In this document: in pieces, positions 22,531-36,374 of the stretch | Numbering within the stretch: position 1 is the first letter of the stretch | How the letters are laid out: each line of letters begins with the position of its first letter | Notes under the pieces: generated by a model | The model's input: only the letters and a program-made list of their open reading frames with translations | Told to the model about the DNA's origin: nothing | The model's database searches: none | Translations under genes and position numbers: made by a program | Origin: Pycnopodia helianthoides | Lineage: Eukaryota; Echinodermata; Asteroidea; Forcipulatida; Asteriidae | Direction of reading: 5' to 3' | NCBI GenBank assembly: GCA_032158295.1 | Contig: CM063258.1 | Coordinates: forward strand, 16,529,703 to 16,593,702 | DNA length: 64,000 bases

Positions 22531-24024
22531 GTCCACACCAAGATGTGACAGTCCCTCATTGTTCAAACAATAACACAAAACAACACACATACATGGTTAT
22601 TATAATGATATGATTTCAAGAAGACAATGCTTGACTAGCTACAAAGCAGTTGTAGAGACAAACAGTGAACTAAACGTAGAGACAGGGACAGACTGGAAAC
22701 GATGGGACGACTACACTGTTAGTCCGTGATTACAACGATGTGCTTCACTGACTCTCTAAGGGCCAAATGGATTATAATTTGTAAAATATTGCTGTCTAAT
22801 TTGTATTAATGGCAACGCTCAGCATTTGAGATTACTTTCATCTACTGGTGAAATATTGATCAGGTACTGGGATGGGCGTTCTCTCATGTGGTAATGAAGT
22901 GCAACAAATGGAATTGAAATTGGATGTACATCAATTCAGTAACTAATCGTCACTACTGCCATTTTGTCCAGCCATGGGAAAAGAGTAGTTTGCTTTTAAA
23001 GTAAGATTGTGTGACTGTCTGATTGAATCCCAAAAATCCTTTGTTTTATACAAATTCACAAAAGGAACCAAAACCCAATACATTATAACAAAACGTAACC
23101 TGCCAGATTTATGGTACACCTGCCAGTACAATCAATTAGTGAACAACACACTCAGACAACACATTATTATTATTCACTCGATATCTGTGTGCTTTAAAAC
23201 CATTCCTGAAGTATTTTTGAGAAGGGTGATCTTTAATGAAGCTGTTTCAATTAAAAAGGGTACCATTGTGTCTACAGTCCAAGATAACTTACAGCGCATA
23301 ATCCATGCCCAACAATGTTCTCTAATATGAAATGTCACATTATTTCCAACTTATTTAATTTAAACTGTGATACAAGTTTGCATCACAAATCCTGAATTGG
23401 GAAATGATAACTTTGTAGATCATACACACTTTTTGTTTGGATTGGAACTATCAGTATTACTATAATTTAGGTTGAGCTTCGGTGTTGTCAATTCATTTAT
23501 AAATGCTTTTTTGTTTTGTATATTTGGTCTTAGTATTTTGGTCTTGAAATGCTTTATGTTTACGAAGCTGTTGGCTGTTTGGATGGTTATTTTAGTGGTT
23601 TCTGAACCATCAATGTGAGTTTGTGATTTGAATCCAGTAACAGCTGCATCAAAATTGAAAGAATAAATCTGCATGCACACGTGTTTCATTGTATGGTGAA
23701 ATACATGAAGCCAAGATTTCATGTATGAATTGATTGTATCACCATTCAAAGAAATTATCACAAAAATAAATTGTAGAAAAGTGCCACAGGCAATTTTTCC
23801 TACATCAAAAGACATAAGTTGAACCAAAATATATTTTTTGTATGCAGAAAAACTCATTGTGACATATTTATCTACAGTATGTAGGATATTACACTAGATA
23901 AAAGTATTCAACTGTCAAACAATTTTTTGAGAGATTTCGTAAACTCGAGCCATTTTTGTATTTCCAGAAGTGCATTAGATCTGGTAGTGCAAACAACTTC
24001 CTGAGTTTAAAATGACTGTCGTAA
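22531..24024. other. Intronic DNA downstream of the minisatellite, nothing recognised
   Basis: Contains frames of 107 (+) and 145 (-) codons at 23007-23330 and 23420-23857. Their composition is that of AT-rich intron, and neither resembles a known protein. Confidence 0.5.
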
Positions 24025-24749
24025 GGCCCTTTCACACAAGACCAATTTTAACAAGAGACCTGGACTAAAATCACATTGATGTTAAAAAGAGCAAATTCCA
24101 GTTGTGTGGCAGCTGCTTCCCAGGTTGTATCGTAAACTTGGGTGTGATCCCTGGCTATACGGCAGTTAACGGTTGCATTGACTGGCACCCCGAACAAAGA
24201 TATTGAGAAAGTATGGAGACCGTCAACATAGGTTTAGATAGCTCATACGTTAATCCGGAGGTCGTTGGTTCAAATCCCGCTCTAGTCAATTTTTCTTTGT
24301 TCAACCCCAAACCATTTGAAATTTACCTAGTCAGTTTTCCTTGTGGTTCTTTACTTGACAAAGCTATCCTTGTTAAATATTAATCAAGGACCCTTGTTAT
24401 TTATAACAGAGATCCCTGAGACACCCCAAAAGCTACTATTACTAATGTTAAAATCACAAAGATATGTAGTGTGAAACAATTACCGTGCCATAAACAGGGA
24501 CCCTTGCTATGGTGATATCATTATTCTCATGCGCAGAACGTGTCACTAGTAGAATAAAGTATTCAGTGAATGAACAATAATGACCTTTAACCCCCCCCCC
24601 CCTAGCTGGAAAACAAGGGACGTTGGTAATTTTTTGTTTTAATAAGAAGTCATGTAAAAGCTTGTTAAATAATCGCGATCAAATGAAGTGACAGACAATC
24701 GGCACTCATTACTGGGGACGCTTGTTATTGGCGCTCATGTGAAAGGGCC
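24025..24749. mobile_element. 725-bp element with GGCCCTTTCACA inverted ends
   Basis: It starts with GGCCCTTTCACACAAG and ends with its near complement 'catgtgaaagggcc'. The interior includes repeated 'agggacccttg' motifs. A SINE family 2 copy is nested at 24109-24312. No transposase is present. Confidence 0.6.
24109..24312 (+). mobile_element. tRNA-like SINE family 2, copy 3
   Basis: Leader 'gctgcttcccaggttgtatc', a shortened tRNA-like core (deletion between 'gatagctca' and 'tacgttaatccgg'), an intact 'ggttcaaatcc' B box and the tail 'tttctttgttcaacccc'. Confidence 0.78.
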
Positions 24750-27700
24750 GAATAGGAATCAAACCAGTAACTAGTTTTTGTATCTAATATCTATGCATGC
24801 TGAACTTTCCCAATATTGGTTGACATTGTGGTAATCCTAAAACTCTTTCTATGCACATAAACAGAGATAAGCTCCTTGATTTGAAAGAGTGACTGTTTGA
24901 AATATCTGATAGCCTGCTTAGTACCACAGGGAGCGGTACATATGTTGAGGATAAATAACTTCACATAGATTGCTCAGGAGCAGACAATGTTGTTAGCTTG
25001 TCTTGTTTCATTCCTAAACCCATGTTGTCGATATTTAAAGGATTGTCCTATTTGTAGGCCAACCAATGTATTATGACCGGATGCTGTCTTATACAGCTTG
25101 ATTGATCTGTTGTATTATGCTAGACATTGGTAATCTCTCTACATATTGATTAGTGGTATACAACCTCCCAACAGGTTCCCCCCTAAATCTTCTCTGTGAT
25201 TGTTTCTGAATGAAATTAGCCCCTGGGCCGGAGGTCTTACATGGGGGAACAAAGAGCTCTCCAGGGAAGGTGCCCCTATTCACCCTGTGTGATTTAGAGC
25301 TAATCCACCCCGTACCCCAACCCGAGACACAATATAATCCCTACATGAAGGGATTCTTTAGACTGTGTTTTAGTGTGAAGCCCTTAAATCCCCTAAACAT
25401 TCCAGCAGTTTGTTACATCTTACAGAGGGTAGGTATTGATGTTCGGCTGAGATACTATCGATTGGGTGGCACATTGTCAGGAGCTGGTTAATATTCAATA
25501 CATAAAGGCTCTTATGGAGCATCCTCTAACAAAGGCAAGAGTGAGTACCCACACCTCTTATCACCAAATGCTTATCACTCAAAAGTGGCTACAAATTAGA
25601 GTAATTTCTGCTGATTGCATCTTGTCCCTCTCTCCTAGCGCTAATAACTACCTGAGGACGATGATGTCTCTTGTATAAAACATTCTTAGTGAAGGATAAA
25701 TAAGAATGTAATCCCTTGAAGTAGTTTGGTATCAGTCGGATAATGAGTATCTTCTTTTGTAGACTGCGTCATTGTGTTAGATCATTACTCATTAGGTTTG
25801 GTAGATGGTCTGAGTTGGAATCATAGCCATACCTAGATGAAGCTTTTAAGCCGTGAACATGCAGCGGTGCCTCGCTATGCTGAACGATGGAGGCAGAACA
25901 TGAATAAGTCAAATGGTGTTGTTAACGTAGTGGTAATTGAGAGGCACATCAAACTTTGATTCCTAAGTCAAGTATAGCCTAAGTGGAAGTGTCTATATAG
26001 CTTTATGGTGGAAGCAGAAGTAACTTGGTATATATTATTAAAAGCAAAGCTTGCTGACTTAACATACTCATGGCTGAGGGTGAATGCCATGACTACAATG
26101 TTGTACTTTCCTAGTTTTGTGATGATTTATGTTGCAATTGTGCACTCGACACTCACATAGCATTACCCCCAACCAAAGTACTTTCAGTTTACAAGACTGA
26201 AGTATAACGTAGAAAGTATGCAAATATACAATCATGCAGCTCAATTTATTTCCAACAGTTGATCAAGGGCTTTGGTCTAGACAGTGAGCATGTTCAATGT
26301 TTGTTTAAAAATTGATGTATCAAAAGGTAGCACTTTTATTTACTTGTAAAGTCTTTGAGATCATTCCTTGAAGCTGGTTTGTAATAGATTGACTAACAAG
26401 TAGTGAGTTAATTACAAATCATCGACCTACATCTATAAAGTGAGTAGTGACCCCCCCCCAAAAAAAAACAAGCAAACCCTAGTAGCATTATTCTCTTCTT
26501 GAGCAATTAAATAAATTGACTTCTCAGCAGACTGCATTTCTTTAAATAGGCCACTTGCAGTGGTTCATTATAAACTTTCCTGGTATGCTCAAATTTACGT
26601 TTAATAATTCTTTACAAAGAGACAGAATTAACACTTAAGGTGTAATGAAACAGAGAAATCAATCAAATTTGGTTAGCTTTCTACTGGTAGCTACTGTATA
26701 ATCAAACAGCTCATTGACCTTGTTATTACCATAGCCATTAAAAGCTGGTCAATTCTCTATCGGATCATTACAGACGATGCATTAATTTCAAAGAACTTAA
26801 ATTTTAATTCATGAAAGTCAACATGACGTTTTGTTGGAGGTTCAGCTTTAGTAATTACTTTTGCAAGACTGGTGTTAATAACGAACACATTGCATCCATT
26901 TTGTAAATTTTAGTGCTGTTGGTATGAAAATGGGGAGTATCTAGTTTGTATTGTTTCTTTCACGAGTGGGTGTGTGGTGGAGAGACTGGTGGGAAAAGGG
27001 CAAACCATTTCCTTGAATAAAATTATCTAGGAATCTTTTCAGAAAATAAATCATGCAAGTTTGACATATTTGTGTGTGTGTTTATAAGCAGTCTTTTACT
27101 AGGCTATATTGAGAGTGTTTTGATTATTCATTAGTAGGGTCACCCTGTGCTCTCGTTTCATGGAAACTCCGTCCTTTGTACTGGGCTGTAATTCCAGGCA
27201 TCACCAACTGATACATTATTAACAGTCACACTTGTTGATTTTGATGATTCTGTTTTGTGGCAACCACAAGTTTATCCTCTCATCAAATATGTAGAAAGAT
27301 ATTATCATAATGGAATGAAAAGCTGCTGAAATCCTGCACGACATCGGTACTGCTGCCGTCAAAAGAGGTTTCCGTGGGTAACACTTAAACGATTTTGATT
27401 GGACCCCTTCATTCAAACAGTTTGAAACATGAAATGAGGGAGTGTTTGTATAAGGCAAGAGTGTTTGGTGTGGTCATCGTGTAGGTGGGTGCGGTCACTG
27501 TGTAGCTGGGTGTGGTCATCGTATTGCATTATGTAGACCACATGTAACAGAGATGCTTTTGATGTCGTTTGTATTTATTTCTAAATTTCTTAAGTGTAAA
27601 ATGTGTCCAGGGAGTAGGGATTTTTCATTTGACAGTGCTCATAAAAATAAAAAATGTTTGGAAATGAACTTGAACATAAATCTATAACTGATGTGGTAAC

Positions 27701-30146
27701 CTATGTGGTAACAAAGTAACCTATATTGTATTTCGATGTAAATTGTTAATATATAACATTTGTCAGTACTTATTGTTCCCATCCATTTGTGACAATTTCA
27801 GACACTAGGTGGCAGCAGACTTCCTAGTCATTGTCAGCCTCACTTGGCTGTAAACATTCAGAAAGCTCCTGACGCTCCATGGTTAAACAAAAGTTTCACC
27901 TGCAGTGAAAATTAAGTTTGTTCTTTCCTTTGGATTTTAGAAACGGTGTTTTTTACACTCACATGTCACAATTTGCTTGTTTTTGAAAAAAGTGAAATTT
28001 CAGATAAAAGTGCTTGGAATCATGTATGCCTGGTTAGGTACTTGGAGCATTTGATGTGTGCGTGTGTATCATGAAGATACAATACAACTTGTATAGCAGT
28101 GTCCTTGGACTAAAGCAAGGGTGCTGGTTGATTCTAAGCATTAATGGACTGTACATTAATATTCATAATATCACTGTCAAATTGCAAATTCAAAATAATT
28201 AGGAAACCTGTAAAACATTAATAGGAAACTAAAATTCCTGATTGATAAAGTAGTACAATACCACCAGTAGAAAAACTAACTCAGTTTGATTGCTTTGTGT
28301 TTAATTACGTCTTTACATCTACATTATTAGATTTTATTATGAGCAACGAAGCTTGTTTTTCAGTTATTGTTGTCTTTTAATTTGAGTTTTATTGATTTGT
28401 CTGGAGGCGTCAACCATTCAAAACACCTTATTGGCCCACTAAACGTAACTTCAGTTAGAATGATGGAACTTCAATTTCACCTACGTCGGTGGCTGGCCAA
28501 TCAAAACTGCAGTTAAAATTATCTGCAACAGAAGTAAATGATTTTAAATTTTACAAGTTAGTTTTGTGACGTTGATTTAGGTAGTAAGGGTTGCAGTGAA
28601 TTTAACTGTGTGGACTTGAATTTGGTTTAAATCAGCAAACATCAAATCATCATGCCATTGGATACAACAATGTTTAGTAGGAAGAAGATCGATAGACATG
28701 TGGTCTGATATTTATTGCCTAAGTCATAAATCATAGTAACAATCGTGCATTTAAATGATTTCATCCATGAATTTTAAACTAGGTCTGGATTCTGCACTCG
28801 GTTATCTCTGGTGGGAAAAGTTGTAGCCCTATCACCTGTTGCTACTGAGTGGCAAACAGTCAATAGTTATAAGCCAATTATTGATCCATACAGCCAGTAT
28901 TACGTAGATTGTCAAACGGCAGTTTATTTGAAGACCATGTTGATACAGCTATTGCCGTCTATAACAGTTTATAGATGGACATATTAAATTCATAACACGT
29001 AGGTTGGTAGATTCATGGCCTATTGAACAACTCTGAAATATGATACACTTGTGTATTTGTGTGTGTCCCCCCCCCCTCTTTTAGTCAACGAGGTGGGAAA
29101 GTTGGCATAATGAGGATTCTTTCTGCTTCTGATTCAAAACCTATCCAGTTAATCTTCAATCTATTGAATAATGGGTTCGCTCAGCACCGAAAAGAAACTG
29201 TGCTTTATTTAAAAAACTGCATTGCAGGGACATGGATTTGGAAGGATTTGGGGATTTGTTTCCACTTGAGAACAATCCAAGTCCTTTGATAGGTTCCAAA
29301 ATCCCGAAATCCATAAATCTATAAAGGTGATGAATAATTGAGCATGTAAAACATCAATAATGTCCCGAGGGTTTGGGCTGGGCTGAACATTTGTTTTTAT
29401 GCAGTTAGGCAATTGATTCATTTTCTTTGGTGAACATGTGTTGTTTCATTTCATCTTCTTGTGGGAACCGTCTCAAAATCAGTGCATTTTTAGCTGCCTC
29501 GCAGCAATTAAAATGGAAAGGCTTCCATGACAATTGGATTGTGTTTATTTATTTCTTTGTTATCATGACATCTGAACTACAGCCAGTTACACAGTTTGAA
29601 GAGCATCCATTCTCAATAGCTGACAATTCACCCGGGTGCTTAAGTGATTATCCCATACTAATCGCATTGGATTGTTAAATCGGATTGACCGTGTTGGTCC
29701 AATAGAGGGCCACTGTGGCCTTGCTCCGTGGGAAAGGATTTAAACCAGGCTCGGTTGAAACAAAATTTTGTTACTCTCAGCCCAATATCATTTCTATTGA
29801 GAAACTGCTGCAACTGATACCATGACCTTGTAAGAATGAATGTATACTAAGAGGAAATGAACAGCCAGTGAGTTACATAGGAGAAAGACAATTTCATGGG
29901 TAAATAAACCTCAGATGAAAACAAACTTTTTAAAAGTTTTTTTTTTTCACGACAAAGAACCTACTCAGTTAGTTTGTTTCAAATGTCTATAATGAACTTT
30001 GGGGGAAAAAAGTTACCAACACAATTGGTCCCATGTACATCAGGTGTTGCACAATTTATTTGGTGAATGGTTCAAATCCATTACAAGCCAAGGTAGAGGT
30101 TTCATCTTTAACATTTGTAATGCTTTATCTGGTCCTTGCTAGACAT
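24750..30146. other. 5.4 kb of RPAP2 intron without recognised elements
   Basis: Mostly AT-rich, unique-looking sequence. A C9A9 junction lies at 26451-26468 and a C9 run at about 29066. A somewhat GC-richer, repeat-free patch lies at about 25160-25460. No coding potential is recognised. Confidence 0.5.
26451..26468 (+). repeat. C9/A9 homopolymer junction
   Basis: Nine C are followed directly by nine A. It matches the pattern at 2286-2307 and, inverted, at 35972-35990. Confidence 0.85.
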
Positions 30147-30683
30147 GGCTGGTGTGAACAGCCACCAACCCAAAAAGAGATTGGTCCTGGGTAGAAATAG
30201 ACTGTTGTGAACAGCCACCATCCCAAGCAGAGATTGGTCTTGGGTAGAAATAGACTGTTGTGAACAGCCACCATCCCAAGCAGAGATTGGTCTTGGGTAG
30301 AAATAGGCTGGTGTGAACAGCCACCATCGCAAGAAGAGATTGGTCCTGGGTAGAAATAGGTTGGTGTGAACAGCCACCATCCAAGAAGAGATTGGTCCTG
30401 GGTAGAAATAGGCTGATGTGAACAGCCACCATCGCAAGAAGAGATTGGTCCTGGGTAGAAATAGGCTGGTGTGAACAGCCACCATCACAAGAAGAGATTG
30501 GTACTGGGTAGAAATAGGCTGGTGTGAACAGCCACCATCCCAAGAAGAGATTGGTCCTGGGTAGAAATAGGCTGATGTGAACAGCCGACATCACAAGAAG
30601 AGATTGGTCCTGGGTAGAAATAGGCTGGTGTGAACAGCCGACATCACAAGAAGAGATTGGTCCTGGGCAGAAATAGCCACCAT
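30147..30683 (+). repeat. 53-bp tandem array, about 10 copies
   Basis: The unit contains 'ggctggtgtgaacagccacc', 'caagaagagattggtc' and 'ctgggtagaaata'. Successive 'gccacc' positions are 53 bp apart. Each unit has a small hairpin (ggctg..cagcc). Frames of 126-151 codons on the - strand are repeat by-products. Confidence 0.93.
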
Positions 30684-31757
30684 AGACTGGGCTTCACATT
30701 GTCCCTTCACAAATCCAGCAACATGTTCTGATGAATAGTAGTGTAATTGGCCCCACTGTCCAGCCATGCAATGAAGAATAAACTGCTTAGGGTATACCTT
30801 AAGAAGGTTAACACAGTTCTCAAGTGAACAAGAGCCCACGTATACCAGCTGCATGTTTTGTGGGCTTGTTCCCATCAAAATCAACAAAGAAGACGCAAGT
30901 CTCTTTAATCTATTCTATGCAAGGAGACCCATTTGTTAAGAAGTCTTAAATACTGTGATAAGTTGTCCCTCTAATGCGCAGGACACAAATAAAGAAATCT
31001 AGAAGGTTCTTAGATGAAGGTTCTTAGATGAAAAATCCATTTCCATGAAAGGGATTCCGTTGATACTTAATCTGGCCTGGACATCGGTTTTTTTTGTTTT
31101 AGGCTCTAGCCTTCTCACGGTAGGGTGCTCCATCGAGATCAGGCCATGTGGGTGATGAAAGAGGGGCTTAGGTTGAATTGGGGCTGGGTCTGGTTTATGC
31201 TGAGATTTCTTGAGTTAAGCTGATTTAGAGAATGATTTAAAGCTAAACCTGCATGGTAGGTAGCAGACCTGGGTATCTGTCTCCTAGTTAAGCAGCTTTC
31301 TATTGTCACTTGAAGAACAATATTGAGGGTTAGATGTCACTTCTTGTAAGAGAAGATGACACAAGAAGTCTGTATCTTGTTGGCTCAGATGGGTCTCGTC
31401 TTAAGATGTCTCATACATTTAACTTGCTTTAAAAATTCTCTAGTGTATAGAGGCAGGATCCACTTTGGTTAAAGTCTTAATAAATTAAGGAATTGGTATG
31501 TGATGCAAGCGATGTTTTTGTAATGGTTGTACCACTCCAACGCAATGAAACTTTGAAGTTAATTTATCCAGTATTTACCAGTTCCCCAAACTCAAACGGA
31601 AACAAAACACCTAACTGAAAAATCCGCCCAACTAGCTGGCGAAACCCATGCAAATCCCTATCCCGAAGTGTAGAGGAGTTCCGTCTGTGGTTATTAGCTT
31701 TATCATGTGTCCACCCTACAACCCATTCCTTGCAAGTTCCCGTTCATTTTTAAATGT
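30684..31757. other. Intronic DNA, nothing recognised
   Basis: No repeat or gene is assigned. 'gaaggttcttagatga' is directly duplicated at about 31002-31030. Confidence 0.45.
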
Positions 31758-32150
31758 TTAAAGGAACATTACAGAATTGGTAAGAAAAAAACTTGTAAAG
31801 TATACTTTTTGATCACAGATTTACATAAAACTTACACGGTCTAATGATGATGATAGTAGAAAACATCCCTTGAAATATTTCCGTCTGAAATGCCATATTT
31901 GATGAGAAATGAATAAACTAATTTTGCGATTTGAGTTTATCGCTCAGTGAGCGTTTATTCATTTGTTGAACCTATATGATTTCATGCAAATGTGTAATCG
32001 GTTTTTCACTATTTTCTCGTGACCCAGATGGCCCATCGATCTCAAACTTCTACAGGTTTGTCAGTTTATGTATATGGTGGATTACATAAAGTGCTTACAC
32101 TGCCAGCAACTGTTTTGTTTGCAAAAACCAATTCTGTAACGTTCCTTTAA
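31758..32150 (-). mobile_element. MITE family A, copy 4
   Basis: A 393-bp copy bounded by TTAA with family A ends and interior, in the orientation opposite to the 4005 copy. Confidence 0.9.
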
Positions 32151-34759
32151 CTTCAAAGAGTGCCTCCATTTTAAACTCTTGCGGTTTTATACTAGATGAG
32201 AATCTTCTCATTGAGAGACGGTAATGACTAAACTGTCTTTGCTTCCATCAATATCTCTCGCCACCTTACGCGTTTGTGGTTAACCCTCCATTTATCTGAC
32301 ATCCCTCCCGCAGAGTGACTACTACCATTTTGCTTTCACAACCTCCTTCTGTTGTGGTTAACCCTTCGTGTATGTTACATCCCTGAGCTCTAAGATCCAA
32401 GATGAGCTGCTCCAGCCGCTATTGATCAGCGGACGACATCCTTTCAATCCCGTCCCGATAATGAGAACCTCAAAAACAAAATCCAGATTTTTAGATTAGT
32501 CAGCTTTGCATAGCGAGAGAGATTATCCACCTACTGACTGTCTTGGCAAAGGCTCAACACTCCCCTCTGATTGGTCCAGAGTCTCTGCCTGTGATTACCA
32601 TAACAAAGGAATTTGTTTTCTTGATCCGTGTCGCCATGAAATTTTCATAGATGGCATTCTTTACCATCTTATGGCTTTCTTGTTTGATAATGCTTTTGAG
32701 ATTGTTGGATTGACTGTCGGGAGGATAAGAAGATGTCTGAGTCACAGAAATGATTTAGCAAGGTTTAGATTCACAATAATACCAACGGGAAATCGACCAA
32801 ATTTAGACCACAACTGAAATTCAAGACACTTATATGAAATCTTTTGTCTAAATTGTGATTTTCCCAATCCCGTCTCCTGCTTTGAAGCAAACTGTTGACG
32901 TTTCTACATTAAGTTGTCCAGACAATGATAATTGTAGAAACACTTGTATGTTTATATTAGTTTTCCGTTCGCAGCGTTGATCATTTTACATTTGTAACCA
33001 CGAAATGGTATTTCAGAATCAAATCTGCATTTACGAGAATGCATCAGTGAACTTCATTTGAAGGCAACGCAGAGGAAAGCTGTAACACTAGAATCTCACG
33101 CTCTTATCTCATTTCAGAATAGAATTACATGACATTTTACCGTTCACCAAGCTGTATACTACATCATGAAGTCAGCTTCAATCTCTTTTCTTGTTTGATT
33201 TAATACTTGAGAAAATATGACAGTAATAATTTACCTTTGTCGTGGTTTCAATTGAAATCGTGGACAACAATATAAAACGCAATATACCCGTATATAACCT
33301 TTGACCCATAACCTTTTTCCAGTATGTATACATAAATGACAAATCAGCTTCACTGTCTGTACATGATAGCGACACTACAGGACAGATGTAGAAATGATAA
33401 AGTACTCATACACGTATAGATCAAGTGACTGAAAATAAAGCTGTATGCTACATCTGGTTTGCTGTAATTCAACCTGTCTTTCTGTCACAGACACCTGTAG
33501 CATGCTTCACTTAATTAACAGGAAAAATACACCACGATCATACTGTTACATATGCGGAATGATCATAAACTCAGACGGTCTATGAATTTTTAATTGTTGT
33601 GTTTGAGGGTCTTTTGGGCTTGCGTTTCATTTGATTGTATTATTTTATTGATGTTAATGATATGTACAGAGGGTTGGATTTCATTTTACTGTGTACATCT
33701 GGGTTCTTAGTTGGTGAACTAATAATGCAATGAACACATGTTGCTGTCAGTTTTTAGAATTATTGCTGTTATTAAAATAAATAATTATAGTATTTGAAAC
33801 TGGGATGGTGTAGGTTTAGAAAGACCTGAGATGGGGACTACAGGGATTGATTTATCCTCATTGCAACCTTGTCCTTGACTTGGTAGACCTATAATTTAGT
33901 TTGTATTCCTGTACTTTAAAGAAATTTCACTTTAAAATAATATAAAGAAGATGTCACATTTCCAAATTCCACTCAAGATTGGAGACACCCTAATTTAAAT
34001 GAACCACGTTATCAAGAAATGTCTATCCTTTCAAACTGTAAATTATCTCTATAATGAAAACGACATTGACCAGCTCACAAGGTCATTTTGAGTCCGTCAA
34101 AATGTAATCAAATTGTCTTTTTCAAGTACATGCATCCGATCATAAATTGTCTAGAATGACTGTTGTCCTAATTAACTTGACCATTATCTTCCGTGAAATA
34201 TTATAATATATCCATATTCCTGTTTATCTGAAGAACTTGATTAATGTCAGAAAGAGAATATTGAGAATGTCTTTTAATATTAAACCAAGGCCTTTGTTCG
34301 CTGATTAAGAGAAAAGTTAATTAGGAAATAAATCATAGGCTTTTCCCTTGAACTTCTCTTGGAGTAAGATTTCGCATGCAAAGTGAAGGTACACGACGAC
34401 AGATGTCATTACAAAAAAACTTGTGGTAAAAGTTTGTCTGAAATGTTTTTCTCATCAATGATCAAGAAATCTGGGTAGAAAAGTTTGATAGCAGACTAAC
34501 AGCCAGCATAATGCACTTTGTTGTCATTCACAACCATTGGTATTAAAGACTTACGAGCAACTGGCTACATGCTTCAAATAAGATTACATGTACATCAATT
34601 AGAAGATAATTCTTGCAGTAAGTTGTAGATTATATAGTTTAACTTCCTACTTTACAATATTTCATTTAAAAAAATCAATATTGGGATGATAAATGGCCTC
34701 ATTTGATGTAGTTTTTCATTTTTGGAGAAATTGGTTCAATGAAAACATCATATAATAAA
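32151..34759. other. Intronic DNA, nothing recognised
   Basis: Includes a repeat-free, moderately GC-rich stretch at about 32380-32830 with a 103-codon open frame that lacks recognisable homology. Confidence 0.45.
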
Positions 34760-35015
34760 TTTGGAATGAACAAAGAAAAATTGATTAAAGTGGGACTTGA
34801 ACCTGCGACCTTTGGATTAACGCGGGCACTCTACCAACTGAGCTATCTAGCCCTGTTATGGGTGGTCTCCTTATTTTGTCAATATCTTTGTTCGGGGGTG
34901 CCAGTTATAGAAGCCATACAACCTGTAACTGCCACAGAGCCAGGGACCACAGCCAAGTTTACGATACAACCTGGGAAGCGGCAGCCAGGGGATCACCTTA
35001 AGGGGATATCGAGTA
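34760..35015 (-). mobile_element. tRNA-like SINE family 2, copy 4
   Basis: On the - strand the whole unit is present: leader with 'cttcccaggttgtatcgtaa', core 'ctagatagctcagttggtag', B box 'aggttcaagtccc', tail 'tttctttgttc'. The anticodon region differs from the other copies. It is the most complete uninterrupted copy. Confidence 0.8.
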
Positions 35016-36040
35016 ATAAACCATCATCTCGTTAAAATAGTTCAGCTTTGTCAGGTATAGGGACTGCTGTTCCAACCAGCATATCCTTCAGAATATTTTT
35101 GATGAATCTTATAATCAGAGACCCTTAGTGATTAGCTGTTCACCTACTACCCCCTTGGGCTAGTCCTGACTCTAGCCGTAAAATCCAAACATGCATGCCT
35201 GCATTTTTGACAGAGCTAATATTTTGATTTCATTGTCCAAGCTGGCAGGGTGAATGCGTCTCCTGTGTTCACTCTGTTAGCTGACAGATAGTGGTAGTTG
35301 AAGAAGACAAAAGACTGAAGTGCGCTATTTTAGTCATCAGTGTGTTAAGGTTAATCAGATGCATGATTCTCAATGAGTTAGGTCTTCAGGTTGAAGTCGA
35401 TTTGGGATTTGACTTTAATTTAAGAAGGGAATGTAACTGACCATTGTAACCCATATTCGCCTGACTAGTCACAGGATACATTAGCACTGTCCATGCCTAA
35501 GGCCGTGTAGCACTTATTGCTGCATTATGTTCATGATTTACTGCCTTGCAGCCCAACATACAGTACTTTTGGAAAGAGCACTTCATTCGCTTTTATGTGT
35601 TGTATACTTTGCCACGTTCCCCATCTCATATTACTGGTAGCGAGTGTATAAAGAACCAAACTTCTAGTAGTGCAGCGGATAAGCAAAACAATTGTGCACT
35701 TTTTGAGAAAAGCATGAAACTTCTAGCATAGTTAGTTTTTACCCTAACAATTATTTTCAGATGTGGAGGGAAGTCAGATTTGACCTCTGAGGACCGTGAG
35801 AGGTCAAATCCAAAATGGCCGCCAGTCCAGGGGTTCTAATATAGTTCATCTATAGAGGTTTTCACAAAGTTAGGCGCTATCAAGACGCTGGGGAAAAATA
35901 TGGGCTAAGTTACACTAATATGCTGGCTTTTCCTGCCATGATAATTCTCAACCAAGTGTTGATTACTGGTATTTTTTTTTGGGGGGGGGGTCGGCATCAA
36001 TGTGCTGTCTTGGCCGCTGTCTTTTTTTTTCTCCCTCTTT
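35016..36040. other. Intronic DNA with a small hairpin and a T9/G10 junction
   Basis: An 11-bp perfect stem GATTTGACCTC/GAGGTCAAATC lies at 35777-35810, and T9 followed by G10 lies at 35972-35990. Nothing else is recognised. Confidence 0.5.
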
Positions 36041-36374
36041 AAATAGATTTTTGCAAAAAATAGTTATTGGCCTGACATTTCGACCCTAGCAGAGTCTTTT
36101 TCAAAGGCTAAATGACAACCCAACACACATAAACAGGTCTACAACTTACAAGTGAAACAGAAGCAATCAAGTGGAAATACATGAATAGAGAGAGAGAAGC
36201 AGAAAGCACACAGAAAAAGCAAGGGGTGAACAATGAACAAGGAAACAAAAGGAGGGAAGGAGGGAGTTGAAGGAAGGGCCTGGTTTGACCACAAGAAATT
36301 GGAAACACAAAGGACAAAATCGAAGGTGGGAAGAGGGTGAAAAAGTAATTAATTAGTGACTAAATAGATTTTTG
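36041..36374. mobile_element. ~308-bp insertion flanked by 13-bp direct repeats
   Basis: 'aaatagatttttg' occurs at 36041-36053 and 36362-36374 and brackets an insert. The insert begins with 'ggcctgacatttcgacc...agagtctttttcaaagg', a motif pattern common to dispersed animal repeats, followed by a purine-rich stretch. The long direct repeats would fit target-primed insertion. Confidence 0.5.

Noticed and set aside
23420..23857. 145-codon - strand frame
   Set aside because: AT-rich composition, no recognisable domain, no splice or homology support; probably a chance frame.
30108..30594. 126-151 codon frames on the - strand
   Set aside because: By-products of the 53-bp tandem repeat, with no start context or homology.
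30147..30683. CRISPR-like regular repeat spacing
   Set aside because: Repeats are contiguous 53-bp units without unique spacers, in a eukaryotic intron.
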